A DNA stretch of 64,000 nucleotides from Roseovarius amoyensis (GCF_003260265.1 NZ_QITQ01000002.1:186001-250000); one strand, 5' to 3'; shown: positions 8,106 to 17,304, numbered from the stretch's first letter. Numbers and translations: made by a program. Notes: a model not told the origin generated them from the letters alone.

Positions 8106-10076
8106 TCATTCCGCTGCCACCTGTTCTGGTGCCTCCACCGGCACCACCTCGGCCTCGCAGACTTTCAGCGTGGCGTTGATATAGCCCTTGCGCCCGTCCT
8201 CGTAGGTCACCTCGGTGCGGGTGCTGATCTCGTCCGAGCCGTCATAGAGCGCGTTCAGCAGGTCGGCGTATTTCTCCGAGATCACGCCGCGGCGGACCTT
8301 GCGGGTGCGGGTGATCTCGCCATCGTCGGGGTCCAGTTCCTTGTGCAGCACGATAAAGCGATGCACCTGGCAATGCGCCAGCATCGGGTCGCTGGCGAGG
8401 CTGCGGTTCACCTCTTCGACATGGCCGCGCATGATTTCCAGCACCTTGGGGTGGCCGGCCAGTTCCTGGTACGAGGCATAACCGATGTTGTTACGCTCGG
8501 CCCAGTTGCCCACGGCGTTGAGGTCGATGTTGACGAAGGCGGTGCATTTGTCGCGGTCGTTGCCGAACACGACGGCCTCTAGGATGTTGGGGAAGAACTT
8601 GAGCTTGTTTTCCACGTATTTGGGCGCGAACAGCCGGCCATCGGCCATCTTGCCCACATCCTTGGCGCGGTCGATGATGCGCAGGTGCCCGTTTTCCTTG
8701 TCGAAGAAACCTGCGTCGCCGGTGGCGACCCAACCCTCGGCATCCTTGGTCGAGGCGGTGCTTTCAGGGTTCTTGTAATACTCCTCGAACACGCCGGGGC
8801 CGCGATAATAGACCTCTCCGTTCTCGGCGATGCGGATTTCCACCCCCGGTGCGGCCACCCCGACGGTGTCGGAACGCACTTCGCCATCGGGGTGCAGCGT
8901 GATGAAAACGCTGGCCTCGGTCTGGCCGTAAAGCTGTTTGAGGTTGATCCCGAGCGAGCGGTAGAAGTCAAAGATTTCCGGCCCGATCGCCTCGCCCGCG
9001 GTATAGCCGACGCGCACCCGGCCAAAACCCAGCGTATCCTTGAGCGGGCCGTAGATCAGGATATTTCCCAGCGCGTATTTCAGCCGGTCCCACGCGCCAA
9101 CTGGACGGCCGTCCAGAATCGCCGGGCCAACCTTGCGGGCATGGGCCATGAAGGTGTCAAAGAGCCACTTTTTCAGCCGCCCGGCATCTTCCATTCGGAT
9201 CATGACGTTGGTCAACTGGCCCTCGAACACGCGCGGCGGGGCGAAGTAATAGGTCGGGCCGATCTCGCGCAGGTCGGTCTGCATGGTGTCGGCGCTTTCG
9301 GGGCAGTTGACGCAAAACCCGCACCAGTACGCCTGCCCGATGGAAAAGATGAAATCCCCCACCCAGGCCATCGGCAGATAGGCCAGCACCTCTTCGGCCT
9401 CGGTCAGGTTGTCGAATTCCGACGATGATTTCGACGCCTCGATGATGTTGCGGTTACTCAGCACCACGCCTTTGGGCTTGCCGGTGGTGCCCGAGGTGTA
9501 AAGCATCACGCAGGTGCTGTCGTAATCCAGCGCCTCGCGGCGCGATTTCAGCTCGGCGAGGAATTCCTCGCGCGCGGCGCGGCCCTGTTCCTGGACATGG
9601 GAAAACTGGTGCAGCCTGCGGTGGTCGTATTTGCGCAGGCCCCGGGGGTCGATATAGATCATGTGTTCGAACTGGTGCAGCTGGTCCTGGATATCGATCA
9701 GCTTGTCGACCTGTTCCTGGTCTTCGACCACGGCAAAGCGGGCGCCGCAGTGATCCATCACAAAGGCCATCTCTTCGGCGGCCGCATCCTGGTAGAGCGG
9801 CACCGGGATTGCGCCGACGGACTGTGCCGCGACCATCGCCCAATAGAAATGAGGCCGGTTGCGTCCGATGACGGATACGAAATCGCCACGGTTCACACCG
9901 AGGTTGAGCAACCCAAGCGCCAGTGTCTCGATTTCACGCTCGGTGTCTGCCCACGTCCAGCATTGCCAGATGCCGAATTCCTTTTCCCGATAGGCGGGGC
10001 GGTCGGCAAAACGGTGTGCGTTGCGTTGCAATAGCGCCGGAATGGAGCCTAGCCCCTCCGCCGCCTGTGACGACAT
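8106..10076 (-). CDS. AMP-dependent long-chain-type acyl-CoA synthetase
   Basis: 656 residues, larger than PaaK-type enzymes and of the long-chain acyl-CoA synthetase (FadD15/FAA-like) branch. The P-loop YTSGTTGKPKG is at 193-203, followed by the LYGQTEA adenine motif, VATGDAGFFD and the hinge RIIDRAKD. It would form an acyl-AMP and then the CoA thioester. It heads the Liv-type operon, so it probably traps the imported acid. Start: ATG at 10076 is used; GGGAGG lies 13 bases upstream, and an in-frame TTG at 10082 is closer to that site, so two extra residues are possible. It is divergent from the sensor kinase. Confidence 0.88.
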   Translation of the reverse strand: MSSQAAEGLGSIPALLQRNAHRFADRPAYREKEFGIWQCWTWADTEREIETLALGLLNLGVNRGDFVSVIGRNRPHFYWAMVAAQSVGAIPVPLYQDAAAEEMAFVMDHCGARFAVVEDQEQVDKLIDIQDQLHQFEHMIYIDPRGLRKYDHRRLHQFSHVQEQGRAAREEFLAELKSRREALDYDSTCVMLYTSGTTGKPKGVVLSNRNIIEASKSSSEFDNLTEAEEVLAYLPMAWVGDFIFSIGQAYWCGFCVNCPESADTMQTDLREIGPTYYFAPPRVFEGQLTNVMIRMEDAGRLKKWLFDTFMAHARKVGPAILDGRPVGAWDRLKYALGNILIYGPLKDTLGFGRVRVGYTAGEAIGPEIFDFYRSLGINLKQLYGQTEASVFITLHPDGEVRSDTVGVAAPGVEIRIAENGEVYYRGPGVFEEYYKNPESTASTKDAEGWVATGDAGFFDKENGHLRIIDRAKDVGKMADGRLFAPKYVENKLKFFPNILEAVVFGNDRDKCTAFVNIDLNAVGNWAERNNIGYASYQELAGHPKVLEIMRGHVEEVNRSLASDPMLAHCQVHRFIVLHKELDPDDGEITRTRKVRRGVISEKYADLLNALYDGSDEISTRTEVTYEDGRKGYINATLKVCEAEVVPVEAPEQVAAE

Positions 10077-10184
10077 GGCCAAATTCTTTCCTCCCTTTGT
10101 CCGCATAGCGAACGGTGCACGCTTATTGTTGGCTCTCCCTGCCAATAGAGTGCAGGCAGAACCGTCGCGGTCAACTTTTTCGTG

Positions 10185-10201
10185 AAGATTTCTCAAATCT
10201 T
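10185..10201. promoter_or_regulatory. Perfect inverted repeat in the ligase/sensor kinase divergent promoter
   Basis: AAGATTT, spacer CTC, AAATCTT. This AT-rich 7+3+7 palindrome stands out in a GC-rich genome and lies between two divergent genes (10077-10275), about 75 bases from the kinase start. A second, weaker pair TTGGC/GCCAA lies near 10139-10155. It is a candidate operator for either direction. Confidence 0.5.
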
Positions 10202-10275
10202 GCCAATTGTAACAGTGTCGCAGGCCCTTTTCGCGCCGGCCTGTGGGTGCTAGCCATGTCGTGGGAATGAACATC

Positions 10276-12183
10276 ATGCACCCTTCGCCAAGCGATACCT
10301 CCGTCATGACGATGGCGGGTCTCAACCTGATCCAGCAGGCGCTGTCGATCTATGACAGCGATCTGCGGCTTGCGGTGTGCAACCGCCGTTTTCAGGAAGT
10401 GTTCGACCTTCCCGAGTGGCTGGTCACCCCCGGCGTCAGTTTCGAAGATACGATTCGTTTTCAGGTCACGCGCGGCGAATACGGACCGGTGGACGATGTC
10501 GAAGAGGCGATCCGCGCCCGGGTCGATGTCGCCCGCGCCTTTCGCCCGCATTATATGGAAAGGACGCGCTCGAACGGGCAGACGATCTCGGTCGAGGGGT
10601 CGCCGCTGCCGGAGGGCGGGTGGGTCACCGTCTATACCGACATCACCCGCACCAAGCAGCAAGAGGCGCTGCTGCGCGCGCGCTCCGAGGAACTGTCGGA
10701 CCAGTTGCTGACCTATTCCGAGGAACTATCAGCCGCCAACCGCCAGCTGCAGGCCACTATTACCGCGCTGGAAGAGGCCCAGCGCCAGCTGACCGCGTCG
10801 GAGGCGCGGATGCGCCTGACGACCGAGATGATGCCGGCGCATATTGCCCATATCGGCCCGGACCGCCGCTATACCTATTCCAACAGGCGGCTGGGCGAGG
10901 TCATACCGGGCCTGCCGTCGGTCATTGTCGGGCTGACGATGAAAGAGGTGATGGGCCACGAGGGCTTTGCCCCCATCCACGACCGGCTGGAGGATGCCTT
11001 TGCCGGCACCGAATCGGTGTTCGAGTTCACGCATGAACCCAGCTCGCGGCGCATCCGCGCGGCCTTTACCCCCGACGGCGGGCAGGGCGGTGTCTATGTC
11101 ATGTCGACGGACGTCACCGAAGAGGCCCAGACACGCGCGGCCCTGCAACAGACCCGCCGGCGCGAGATCGCCGCACAGCTGACCAGCGGCATGGCGCATG
11201 ATTTTTCGAACCTGCTGACGATCATCCTGGGCCTGCAGGCCAAGCTGCGGCGGATGGACCTGCCCGACGAGGCTGCCGCGCTGATCTCGGCTACCATCTC
11301 GGCCGCGCGGCGCGGGGGGCGGCTGTTGAACCGCATCGGCGACATGACCGGCGAGCGCGAACACGAACCGCGCCCCATCAGCCTGCCGGCGTTCCTGCGC
11401 GACCTCGAAACGCTGGCGCTTTCGACCTTGCCCGACGGGGTGCAGTTCGCGATCAACAACCTTTGCGACACGACGGCCTATCGGCTGGATGCGGGGATGT
11501 TGCAGGGTTCGCTGCTGAACCTGGTGCTGAACGCACGCGACGCCTGCGGCGAGACCGGGCGAATCACGCTGAGCGCCCGTTGCCTGCGCGACACCTGGCT
11601 GGAATTCACCGTCACCGATACCGGCCCTGGCTTTTCCGAGCAGGCGCTCGAACACGCGCTGGAGCCGTTCTTTACCACCAAGGGCGGCGAAGGGTCCGGG
11701 TTGGGGCTGGCGATGGTTTATGACATGACCAAGCTGGCTGGCGGGCAGGTGCAGTTGTCGAACACCGACACCGGCGGGCGCGTGACCATCCGCCTGCCAC
11801 TGCGCCGGGCCGAGGCGGACGCGGCGCCGGGGATGGTGCTGCTGGTCGAGGACAGCCCCGACCTGCGCGGAACGATCCGCGACATGCTGCGTGCTGACGG
11901 TCATTCGGTGGTCGAGGCCGCCAGCGCGACCGAGGCGCTGGCGCTGGTCCGTGAACTGCCCGAAATCTCGGCGATCCTGTCGGATATCTCGCTGGGCGGG
12001 GGGGAGACCGGGCTGGATCTGCTGGACGCGTTGCCGCCGGGGCATTGCCCGGCCAGCCTGATGACGTCGCTGCCGCCTGACGATCCTCTCTACCGCGCGG
12101 CGGCCGCCCGCGCGCCGGTGCTGCGCAAACCCTTTTCGGCGGCAGAACTGACCGCGCTTCTGGGCGCCGGGGCGGCACCATGA
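10276..12183 (+). CDS. Hybrid sensor histidine kinase (PAS-PAS-HisKA-HATPase-REC)
   Basis: 635 residues. Order: PAS-like sensor (about 15-125), coiled-coil stretch (about 127-180), second PAS (about 180-285), dimerisation helix with phospho-acceptor His308 in SGMAHDFSN, ATPase with LNLVLNARDA (N box), DTGPGF (G1), FFTTKGGEGSGLGLAM (F/G2), then a receiver domain with phospho-acceptor Asp570 in LSDISLGG and conserved Lys in LRKPF. No membrane segment is visible, so it probably senses a cytosolic cue, possibly redox or a small ligand through PAS. Start at 10276 is chosen for GGGA nine bases upstream; ATG at 10267 is possible. Its stop overlaps the response regulator start by 4 bases, so the two are co-translated partners. 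Confidence 0.88.
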   Translation: MHPSPSDTSVMTMAGLNLIQQALSIYDSDLRLAVCNRRFQEVFDLPEWLVTPGVSFEDTIRFQVTRGEYGPVDDVEEAIRARVDVARAFRPHYMERTRSNGQTISVEGSPLPEGGWVTVYTDITRTKQQEALLRARSEELSDQLLTYSEELSAANRQLQATITALEEAQRQLTASEARMRLTTEMMPAHIAHIGPDRRYTYSNRRLGEVIPGLPSVIVGLTMKEVMGHEGFAPIHDRLEDAFAGTESVFEFTHEPSSRRIRAAFTPDGGQGGVYVMSTDVTEEAQTRAALQQTRRREIAAQLTSGMAHDFSNLLTIILGLQAKLRRMDLPDEAAALISATISAARRGGRLLNRIGDMTGEREHEPRPISLPAFLRDLETLALSTLPDGVQFAINNLCDTTAYRLDAGMLQGSLLNLVLNARDACGETGRITLSARCLRDTWLEFTVTDTGPGFSEQALEHALEPFFTTKGGEGSGLGLAMVYDMTKLAGGQVQLSNTDTGGRVTIRLPLRRAEADAAPGMVLLVEDSPDLRGTIRDMLRADGHSVVEAASATEALALVRELPEISAILSDISLGGGETGLDLLDALPPGHCPASLMTSLPPDDPLYRAAAARAPVLRKPFSAAELTALLGAGAAP

Positions 12184-12881
12184 GCGCGCCGCTGGTCACC
12201 ATCCTGGACGACGAGCCGGAAATCCGGGCGATGCTGTCGGAAGCACTGGAAGAGGCGGGGTTTTGCACCCTCACCTTTGCCCGTGCCACGGAATTCGAGG
12301 CGGCGCTGCGCAAGACCCGGCCAGATGTCTGCCTGGTCGACCTGTCGCTGCCCGACCGTGACGGGCTGACGCTGGTGCACCGGCTGGCGCTGGAACAGGG
12401 CGCGACGGTGATCATCATCTCGGGGCGCTCGCAGGTGCAGGACCGCGTGACCGGGCTGGAACTGGGCGCCGACGACTATATCATCAAGCCCTTCGACCCG
12501 GCCGAGGTAGTGGCCCGCATCCGCGCCCGCCTGCGGCGCGACGCGTCCACCCGGCAGACCAGTGAAACCGCCCGCTTCAACGGCTGGACGGCGCATTTCG
12601 ACCGCTATGTGCTGGAGGATGAAAGCGGCGAGGAAACCCCGTTTTCCCATGCAGAGGGCGAGGTGCTGCGCCTGTTCCTGGAACGCCCGAAGCGGCTGAT
12701 TTCCCGCCAGGCGATGCAAGAGGCACTGCGCGGCGGCGCCAGCGACAGTTTCGACCGGGCGATGGATGTGCGCATCTCGCGCCTGCGCACCAAGCTGCGC
12801 GAAGACCCCAAGAACCCGCGCCTGATCAAGACCATCTATGGCGCGGGTTATATATTTCTGGGAGATGTCGACTGGGGCTGA
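12180..12881 (+). CDS. OmpR/PhoB-family response regulator
   Basis: 233 residues. Receiver domain about 1-118 with acidic pair D10/D11, phospho-acceptor D54 (CLVDLSLPD), conserved S81 and K103 (IIKPFDP); C-terminal winged helix about 130-230 ending in IKTIYGAGYIFLGD, the OmpR recognition-helix and wing signature. It should be phosphorylated by the upstream hybrid kinase and bind promoter DNA. The ATGA overlap with the kinase implies fixed stoichiometry. Targets are unknown; the divergent acyl-CoA ligase operon is the nearest candidate. Confidence 0.92.
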   Translation: MSAPLVTILDDEPEIRAMLSEALEEAGFCTLTFARATEFEAALRKTRPDVCLVDLSLPDRDGLTLVHRLALEQGATVIIISGRSQVQDRVTGLELGADDYIIKPFDPAEVVARIRARLRRDASTRQTSETARFNGWTAHFDRYVLEDESGEETPFSHAEGEVLRLFLERPKRLISRQAMQEALRGGASDSFDRAMDVRISRLRTKLREDPKNPRLIKTIYGAGYIFLGDVDWG

Positions 12882-12893
12882 ACCGGGGACGGG

Positions 12894-13052
12894 TCAGCTT
12901 AGCAGCGGTCGCAGGAACGGCAGCACCGAGGCGGCGGCCATGCCCACCGCAGCACCGATCGCCAGCCGCAGAACCGGCGCCCCAAGGCGCGGCGCGGCCC
13001 AACTCAGCGCCGCGCAGATCACGGCGTAGAACGCCAGGGTTGCGATGTCCAT
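12894..13052 (-). CDS. 52-residue putative membrane protein
   Basis: A short gene with a strong ribosome site, GGGAGGT, placed 4 bases before ATG at 13052. The product starts MDIATLAFYAVICAALSWA and has two hydrophobic stretches (about 4-20 and 29-47) separated by PRLGAP, giving a helical hairpin in the inner membrane. No family recognised. It follows the formate dehydrogenase alpha gene in the same direction after about 145 bases, which hold their own -10-like TATGCT on the minus strand, so it may be independently expressed. Its tail faces the response regulator gene, 12 bases away. Confidence 0.6.
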   Translation of the reverse strand: MDIATLAFYAVICAALSWAAPRLGAPVLRLAIGAAVGMAAASVLPFLRPLLS

Positions 13053-13063
13053 CTTACCTCCCC

Positions 13064-13081
13064 GCGCCCGCTGACGGGCGC
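13064..13081 (-). promoter_or_regulatory. Hairpin in the leader of the 52-residue gene
   Basis: GCGCCCG, loop CTGA, CGGGCGC, a perfect 7-bp stem directly before the ribosome binding site of the small gene. It could modulate access to that site or stabilise the short message. Confidence 0.4.
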
Positions 13082-13196
13082 CTTGTCACTGGCCGGATGC
13101 GCGGAGCATAGCACATCCGCGCCCCTTTTGCGCGCTGACGAAAATGCAGGAGTCACCGACCATACGACTGCGTATTGTTTGGCGGCTGGAGGTCCG

Positions 13197-15980
13197 CTAT
13201 TCCGCCGCCACAGCGCCCGGCTCGACCACCTCGACCCGCACGGCGGAATACTTGAACTCGGGGATCTTGCCGTAGGGGTCCAGCGCCGGATTGGTCAGGA
13301 TATTCGCTGCCGCCTCGACAAAGGCGAAGGGCAGGAACACCATGTCGGGGGCGACCGCGCGGTCGGCGCGCGCCATCACCTCGACCGAGCCGCGTTTGGT
13401 GGTCAGGCGGACCATGCCGCCCGGCTCTGCCCCCAGTTTGCGCAGCGTCGCCGGGTGGATCGAGCAGTTGGCCTCGGGCTCCACCGCGTCCAGCACCTTT
13501 GACCGCCGCGTCATCGACCCGGTGTGCCAGTGTTCCAGCTGCCGGCCCGTGGTCAGGATCATCGGGAATTCGGCGTCGGGCACGTCGTCGGGCGGGATGA
13601 TGGCCGCCGGTGTGAACCGCGCGCGCCCCTCGGGGCGGGGAAAGCCGTCACCGAACACCACCGCCTCGCCGGGGCTGTCGGGGGTCTTGCAGGGGTAGGT
13701 CACCGCGCCTTCGCGTTCCAGACGTTCCCAGGTGATGTTGTCGAGCGAGCGCATGTTGATCTTCATCTCGGCAAAGATATCCGCCGGGCTGTCGTAGCGC
13801 CAGTCCAGCCCCAGCCGCCGCGCCAGATCGACGGTGATCTTCCAGTCCTCGCGCGCCTCGCCGGGCGGGGGCACGGCGGGGCGGCCGATCTGGACCTGCC
13901 GGTTGGTGTTGGTCACGGTGCCTGACTTTTCATAGAACGCCGAGGCCGGCAAAATCACGTCGGCATAGTTCGCCGTTTCAGTCAGAAAGATGTCCTGCAC
14001 CACCAGGTGATCCAGCTTGGCCAGCGCGTCGCGGGCGTGTTCCACGTCGGGGTCGGACATGGCCGGGTTTTCCCCCAACACATACATGCCGCGGATCTGG
14101 CCGTCATGGACCGCATCCATGATCTCGGTCACGGTCAGGCCCTTTTCGGCGCTGAAATCGCCCGATTGCCAGACCTCGGTAAAGGCCGAGCGCACGCCAT
14201 CGTCGGTCACGCTTTGATAATCGGGCAGGAACATGGGGATCAGCCCGGCGTCGGATGCGCCCTGCACGTTGTTCTGGCCCCTCAGCGGGTGCAGCCCGGT
14301 GCCCGGGCGCCCGACATGCCCGCACATCAGTGCGAGGCTGATCAGGCAGCGCGAATTGTCGGTGCCGTGGATGTGCTGGCTGACGCCCATGCCCCAGAAT
14401 ATCATCCCCGCCTTGGCGGTGGCGAAATCGCGGGCGACGGCGCGCAGTGTCTCGGCCGGGATGCCGCAGATCGGCTCCATCTTCTCGGGCGGGAACTGGG
14501 CCAGGTGGGCCTTTTCGGCCTCCCAATTCTCGGTGAAGGCCTCGATGTATTGCTGATCGTACAGCTTTTCCTCGACGATCACGTTCATGATCGCGTTCAG
14601 CATCGCCACGTCCGCGCCGGGACGGAATTGCAGCATGTGGGTGGCAAAGCGGCGCAACCCGACGCCGCGCGGGTCCATCACGATCAGCTTGCCGCCACGC
14701 TTGGTGAACTGCTTGAAATAGGTCGCCGCGACGGGGTGGTTTTCAATCGGGTTGCAGCCGATCATGATCGCCACATCGGCGTTTTCGATCTGGTTGAAGG
14801 TCGCCGTCACCGCGCCCGAGCCGACGTTTTCTATCAGCGCGACGACAGACGAGGCATGGCACAGCCGGGTGCAGTGATCGACGTTGTTGTGCCCGAATCC
14901 CTGGCGGATCAGTTTCTGAAACAGATACGCCTCTTCGTTGGTGCACTTGGCGCTGCCGAAACCCGCCACCGCCTTGCCGCCATGCGCATCACCCAGCCGT
15001 TTCAGCCCGCCGGCGGCAAAATCGAGCGCCTCGTCCCACTCTGCCTCGCGGAAGAATTCGCGCCAGTTGCCGGGATCGACGTTCAGGCCCTTTGCCGGCG
15101 CGTCCTCTCGCCGGATCAGCGGCTTTGTCAGGCGGTGCGGGTGGTGGATATAGTCAAAGCCGAACCGCCCCTTGACGCAAAGCCGCCCCTCATTGGCGGG
15201 GCCGTTGAGGCCATCGACATACTTTATACGGCCATCCTTGACCTTGAGGCTGACCTGGCAGCCGACCCCGCAGAAGGGGCAGACGCTGGCGACCTCGCTG
15301 TCATAGTCTGCGCTGTCGCCTTGCTGGGCATCGTCCAGCACCGTGGCCTCCATCAGGGCGCCGGTCGGGCAGGCCTGCACGCATTCGCCGCAGGCCACGC
15401 AGGTGCTCTGCCCCATCGGGTCGGCGAAATCAAAGGTGGGAAATGCGTCGTGCCCGCGCCCGGCCATGCCGATCACGTCGTTGACCTGCACCTCGCGGCA
15501 GGCGCGCACGCACAGCCCGCACTGGATGCAGGCATCAAGATTGACGCGCATCGCGACATGGCTGTCATCCAGCAGCGGCACGCGCTCGGGTTCAAGCCGG
15601 GGAAAGCGGCTTTCGCTGACGCCGTTCAGCTCTGCCATGGCCCACAGGTGGCTGGATCGGTCATGCGCGGCCTCGTGCTCTGGCTGGTCGGCCAGCAGCA
15701 GCTCGACCACCATCTTGCGCGCCTTCTCGGCGCGGGCCGAGTTGGTGGTCACCACCATGCCGTCGCGGGGTTCGCGGATGCAGGACGCCGCCAGCGTGCG
15801 CTCGCCCTCGATCTCGACCATGCAGGCGCGGCAGTTGCCATCCGGGCGATAACCCGTCGCGGGCTTGTGGCACAGATGCGGAATCACCAGCCCACGGCCG
15901 TTTGCCACTTCCCAGATGGTCTGGCCTGGTTCGGCCTCGACCTCGTGGCTATCGAGCGTGAATCGGATCGTCCCAGACAT
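13197..15980 (-). CDS. Formate dehydrogenase-type molybdopterin oxidoreductase, alpha subunit
   Basis: 927 residues. N-terminal [2Fe-2S] ferredoxin domain with Cys37/50/53/67; a NuoG-like linker; two [4Fe-4S] motifs, Cys151/154/157/161 and Cys194/197/200/204; the Mo-domain cluster Cys234/237/241/268; active-site Cys370 followed by His375 in HCTRLCH (TGC codon, so cysteine rather than selenocysteine). It oxidises formate to CO2 at Mo/W-bis-MGD. Odd points: the His-Cys3 cluster motif normally found after the [2Fe-2S] domain is absent (residues 106-120 have His but no Cys), and no FdsB/FdsG diaphorase subunits or FdhD are adjacent. Electron acceptor is therefore unclear. Start at 15980 has GGGAGA upstream. 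Confidence 0.88.
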   Translation of the reverse strand: MSGTIRFTLDSHEVEAEPGQTIWEVANGRGLVIPHLCHKPATGYRPDGNCRACMVEIEGERTLAASCIREPRDGMVVTTNSARAEKARKMVVELLLADQPEHEAAHDRSSHLWAMAELNGVSESRFPRLEPERVPLLDDSHVAMRVNLDACIQCGLCVRACREVQVNDVIGMAGRGHDAFPTFDFADPMGQSTCVACGECVQACPTGALMEATVLDDAQQGDSADYDSEVASVCPFCGVGCQVSLKVKDGRIKYVDGLNGPANEGRLCVKGRFGFDYIHHPHRLTKPLIRREDAPAKGLNVDPGNWREFFREAEWDEALDFAAGGLKRLGDAHGGKAVAGFGSAKCTNEEAYLFQKLIRQGFGHNNVDHCTRLCHASSVVALIENVGSGAVTATFNQIENADVAIMIGCNPIENHPVAATYFKQFTKRGGKLIVMDPRGVGLRRFATHMLQFRPGADVAMLNAIMNVIVEEKLYDQQYIEAFTENWEAEKAHLAQFPPEKMEPICGIPAETLRAVARDFATAKAGMIFWGMGVSQHIHGTDNSRCLISLALMCGHVGRPGTGLHPLRGQNNVQGASDAGLIPMFLPDYQSVTDDGVRSAFTEVWQSGDFSAEKGLTVTEIMDAVHDGQIRGMYVLGENPAMSDPDVEHARDALAKLDHLVVQDIFLTETANYADVILPASAFYEKSGTVTNTNRQVQIGRPAVPPPGEAREDWKITVDLARRLGLDWRYDSPADIFAEMKINMRSLDNITWERLEREGAVTYPCKTPDSPGEAVVFGDGFPRPEGRARFTPAAIIPPDDVPDAEFPMILTTGRQLEHWHTGSMTRRSKVLDAVEPEANCSIHPATLRKLGAEPGGMVRLTTKRGSVEVMARADRAVAPDMVFLPFAFVEAAANILTNPALDPYGKIPEFKYSAVRVEVVEPGAVAAE

Positions 15981-16088
15981 CGGCGCATCTCCCTTTCAGG
16001 GGCCCATGATACACCACTTAGGCCCAATTCCGGGCCTGCCAATCCCGACACCTGACTGCGGATTTGCGCCACGGGCGCAGGGCAGTTT

Positions 16089-16112
16089 CGGGCCTGACCC
16101 GCGCCAGGCCCG
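16089..16112 (-). terminator. Hairpin downstream of thiolase gene
   Basis: CGGGCCTG, 8-base loop, CAGGCCCG: a perfect 8-bp stem 20 bases beyond the thiolase stop on the minus strand. There is no clear T-run, so termination efficiency is uncertain. Confidence 0.45.
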
Positions 16113-16131
16113 GCTGACACATAATCCGGCG

Positions 16132-17304
16132 TCAGACCCGTTCGATGGCGATCGCGGTGCCTTCGCCGCCGCCGATGCAGATCGCGGCGACGCCGCGTTT
16201 CAACCCGCGTTTTTCCAGCGCGTTGAGCAGCGTGACCATGATTCGCGCACCGCTGGCGCCGATGGGGTGGCCCAGTGCGCAGGCGCCGCCGTTGACGTTG
16301 ACCTTGTCGCGCGGCAGTTTCATCTCGCGCATGAAGGCCATCGGCACCACGGCGAAGGCCTCGTTCACCTCCCACAGGTCGACATCGTCCTTGGACCAGC
16401 CGATCCGGGCCAGCAGTTTCTGCGCTGCGGGCACCGGCGCGGTGGTGAACCAGCCGGGCGCCTGGGCGTGGCTGGCATGCCCCATTATGCGGGCGCGGAT
16501 GTTGAGCCCCCTTTCGCGTGCCACCTCGGCCGAGGCCAGCACCAGCGCCGCCGCGCCATCCGAGATCGACGACGAGTTGGCCGGCGTCACGGTGCCGTCC
16601 TTGCGAAAGGCGGGCTTGAGCTGCGGGATCTTTTCGGGCCGCGCCTTGGCGGGCTGTTCGTCTTGGGAAACTGTCACCTCGCCGTTGCGGGTGGCGATGG
16701 TGACCGGCGCGATCTCGCCCTCGAAAGCGCCCGATTTCTGCGCCTCCAGCGCGAACTTGAGCGAGCCGAGCGCATATTCATCCTGCATCTGGCGGGTGAA
16801 CTGGAATTTCTCAGCGCAATCCTCGGCAAAGGTGCCCATCAGTCGGCCCTTGTCATAGGCGTCCTCCAGCCCGTCCAGGAACATGTGGTCCTTGACCTCG
16901 GCATGGCCCAGTCGGGCGCCGCCGCGCATCTTGGGCAGCAGGTAGGGCGCCATCGACATGCTTTCCATGCCGCCTGCCAGCACGGTTTCGGCAGCACCAA
17001 GCGCGATCTGGTCGAACCCGATCATCGCCGCCTTCATGCCGGATCCGCACATCTTGTTCAGCGTTGTGGCGGGCACCTCCTCGCCCAGTCCGGCGTCGAA
17101 GGCCGCCTGCCGCGCCGGGGCCTGGCCCTGGCCAGCGGGCAGGACGCAGCCCATCATCACCTCGTCCACCGTTTCGGTGCGCGCATCGGCAAGCGCGGCC
17201 CGAATCGCGGTGCCGCCCAGATGCGCGGCCTCGACGCCGTCGAAATCGCCCTGAAACCCACCCATCGGCGTGCGCGCGGCGCCGGCTATGACAACCTCTT
17301 TCAT
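16132..17304 (-). CDS. Acetyl-CoA C-acetyltransferase (thiolase)
   Basis: 390 residues, usual length for biosynthetic or degradative thiolase II. Nucleophile Cys86 in NKMCGSGMKAAM, catalytic His in NGGACALGHPIGASGARI, and the second Cys in AAICIGGGEG near the C terminus are all present. It condenses or cleaves acetoacetyl-CoA, feeding polyhydroxybutyrate synthesis or fatty/amino acid breakdown. Start at 17304 (MKEVVIAG) sits nine bases after AGGAGG; ATG at 17310 is too close to it. No phaB or HMG-CoA gene is adjacent, so the pathway is open. Divergent from the STAS gene. Confidence 0.93.
   Translation of the reverse strand: MKEVVIAGAARTPMGGFQGDFDGVEAAHLGGTAIRAALADARTETVDEVMMGCVLPAGQGQAPARQAAFDAGLGEEVPATTLNKMCGSGMKAAMIGFDQIALGAAETVLAGGMESMSMAPYLLPKMRGGARLGHAEVKDHMFLDGLEDAYDKGRLMGTFAEDCAEKFQFTRQMQDEYALGSLKFALEAQKSGAFEGEIAPVTIATRNGEVTVSQDEQPAKARPEKIPQLKPAFRKDGTVTPANSSSISDGAAALVLASAEVARERGLNIRARIMGHASHAQAPGWFTTAPVPAAQKLLARIGWSKDDVDLWEVNEAFAVVPMAFMREMKLPRDKVNVNGGACALGHPIGASGARIMVTLLNALEKRGLKRGVAAICIGGGEGTAIAIERV

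Noticed and set aside
13197..15980. Formate dehydrogenase as a selenoprotein
   Set aside because: The active-site codon is TGC for Cys370, with no in-frame TGA.
14007..16055. Long plus-strand open frame over the formate dehydrogenase gene
   Set aside because: Composition typical of antisense frames (His/Gln/Ala rich), while the minus strand encodes clear cluster motifs.
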